A stretch of DNA of 6,278 bases. It comes from BOKV01 sp041742235. GTDB taxonomy: Bacteria; Pseudomonadota; Alphaproteobacteria; Rhizobiales; Rhizobiaceae. Below are positions 6,236 to 6,278 of the stretch, one piece after another. The notes beneath the pieces are model-generated. The model did no database searches, was not told where the DNA came from, and worked only from the letters and a program-made list of their open reading frames with translations. The stretch lies in NCBI GenBank assembly GCA_041742235.1, contig JBGSJA010000311.1, positions 1-6,278 on the forward strand, written 5' to 3'. The stretch's first letter is position 1, and the number at the start of each line of letters is the position of its first letter. The position numbers and the translations under genes are program-made.

Positions 6236-6278
6236 GTTGGCATTGGCATGGCACGGCCATTTCGGCTTTGCGAATCGA
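6236..6278. other. Intergenic tail with no recognisable gene
   Basis: These 43 bases follow the secG terminator. I find no start with a ribosome binding site, no promoter with two good boxes and no RNA gene. In related genomes the next gene is usually pyrG, so this is probably its upstream region, but the window ends too early to tell. Confidence 0.5.

Noticed and set aside
6272..6276. GAATC, a GANTC site for the cell-cycle methylase CcrM
   Set aside because: A single 5-bp site has no weight without knowing the gene downstream.
1..6278. Search for a new defence, mobile or RNA-based system
   Set aside because: All long coding stretches belong to known housekeeping families in a familiar order, and the gaps (154, 96 and 90 bases) are too small to hide another protein gene of note.

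Overview
The window is a GC-rich chromosomal segment from an alphaproteobacterium, most likely of the order Hyphomicrobiales (Rhizobiales). The evidence is the protein families together with their order. A membrane-anchored SurA/PpiD-type chaperone is followed by trpD-trpC-moaC-moeA on one strand, with tpiA-secG diverging from it on the other. This is a core arrangement I know from rhizobia and their relatives, where lexA usually follows moeA and pyrG follows secG; both would lie just outside this window.

Layout. Bases 1-4777 are one tightly packed minus-strand operon, read right to left: PpiD-like chaperone (2879-4777), trpD (1848-2867), trpC (1030-1848), moaC (551-1033) and the 5' half of moeA (1-547, cut by the window edge). 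Junctions are 11 nt, a 1-nt overlap (TGATG), a 4-nt overlap (ATGA) and 3 nt, so translational coupling is likely. A 154-bp divergent control region (4778-4931) holds a good sigma70-like promoter for the operon and a second one for tpiA. The plus strand then carries tpiA (4932-5678), a 96-bp gap with a small hairpin, secG (5775-6188) and a strong intrinsic terminator (6205-6235). The last ~40 bases contain no recognisable gene.

Functions. TrpD and TrpC catalyse steps 2 and 4 of tryptophan synthesis from anthranilate. MoaC and MoeA act early and late in molybdenum cofactor synthesis. The PpiD-like protein is a periplasm-facing chaperone, TpiA is a glycolysis/gluconeogenesis enzyme and SecG belongs to the protein export channel. 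The genes are housekeeping. I see no mobile element, CRISPR array, phage gene or RNA gene, and no convincing new system.

The points most worth checking are the loss of both parvulin histidines in the PpiD-like protein, two interleaved dyads of identical geometry inside its promoter, and the moaC stop codon lying in frame with moeA.
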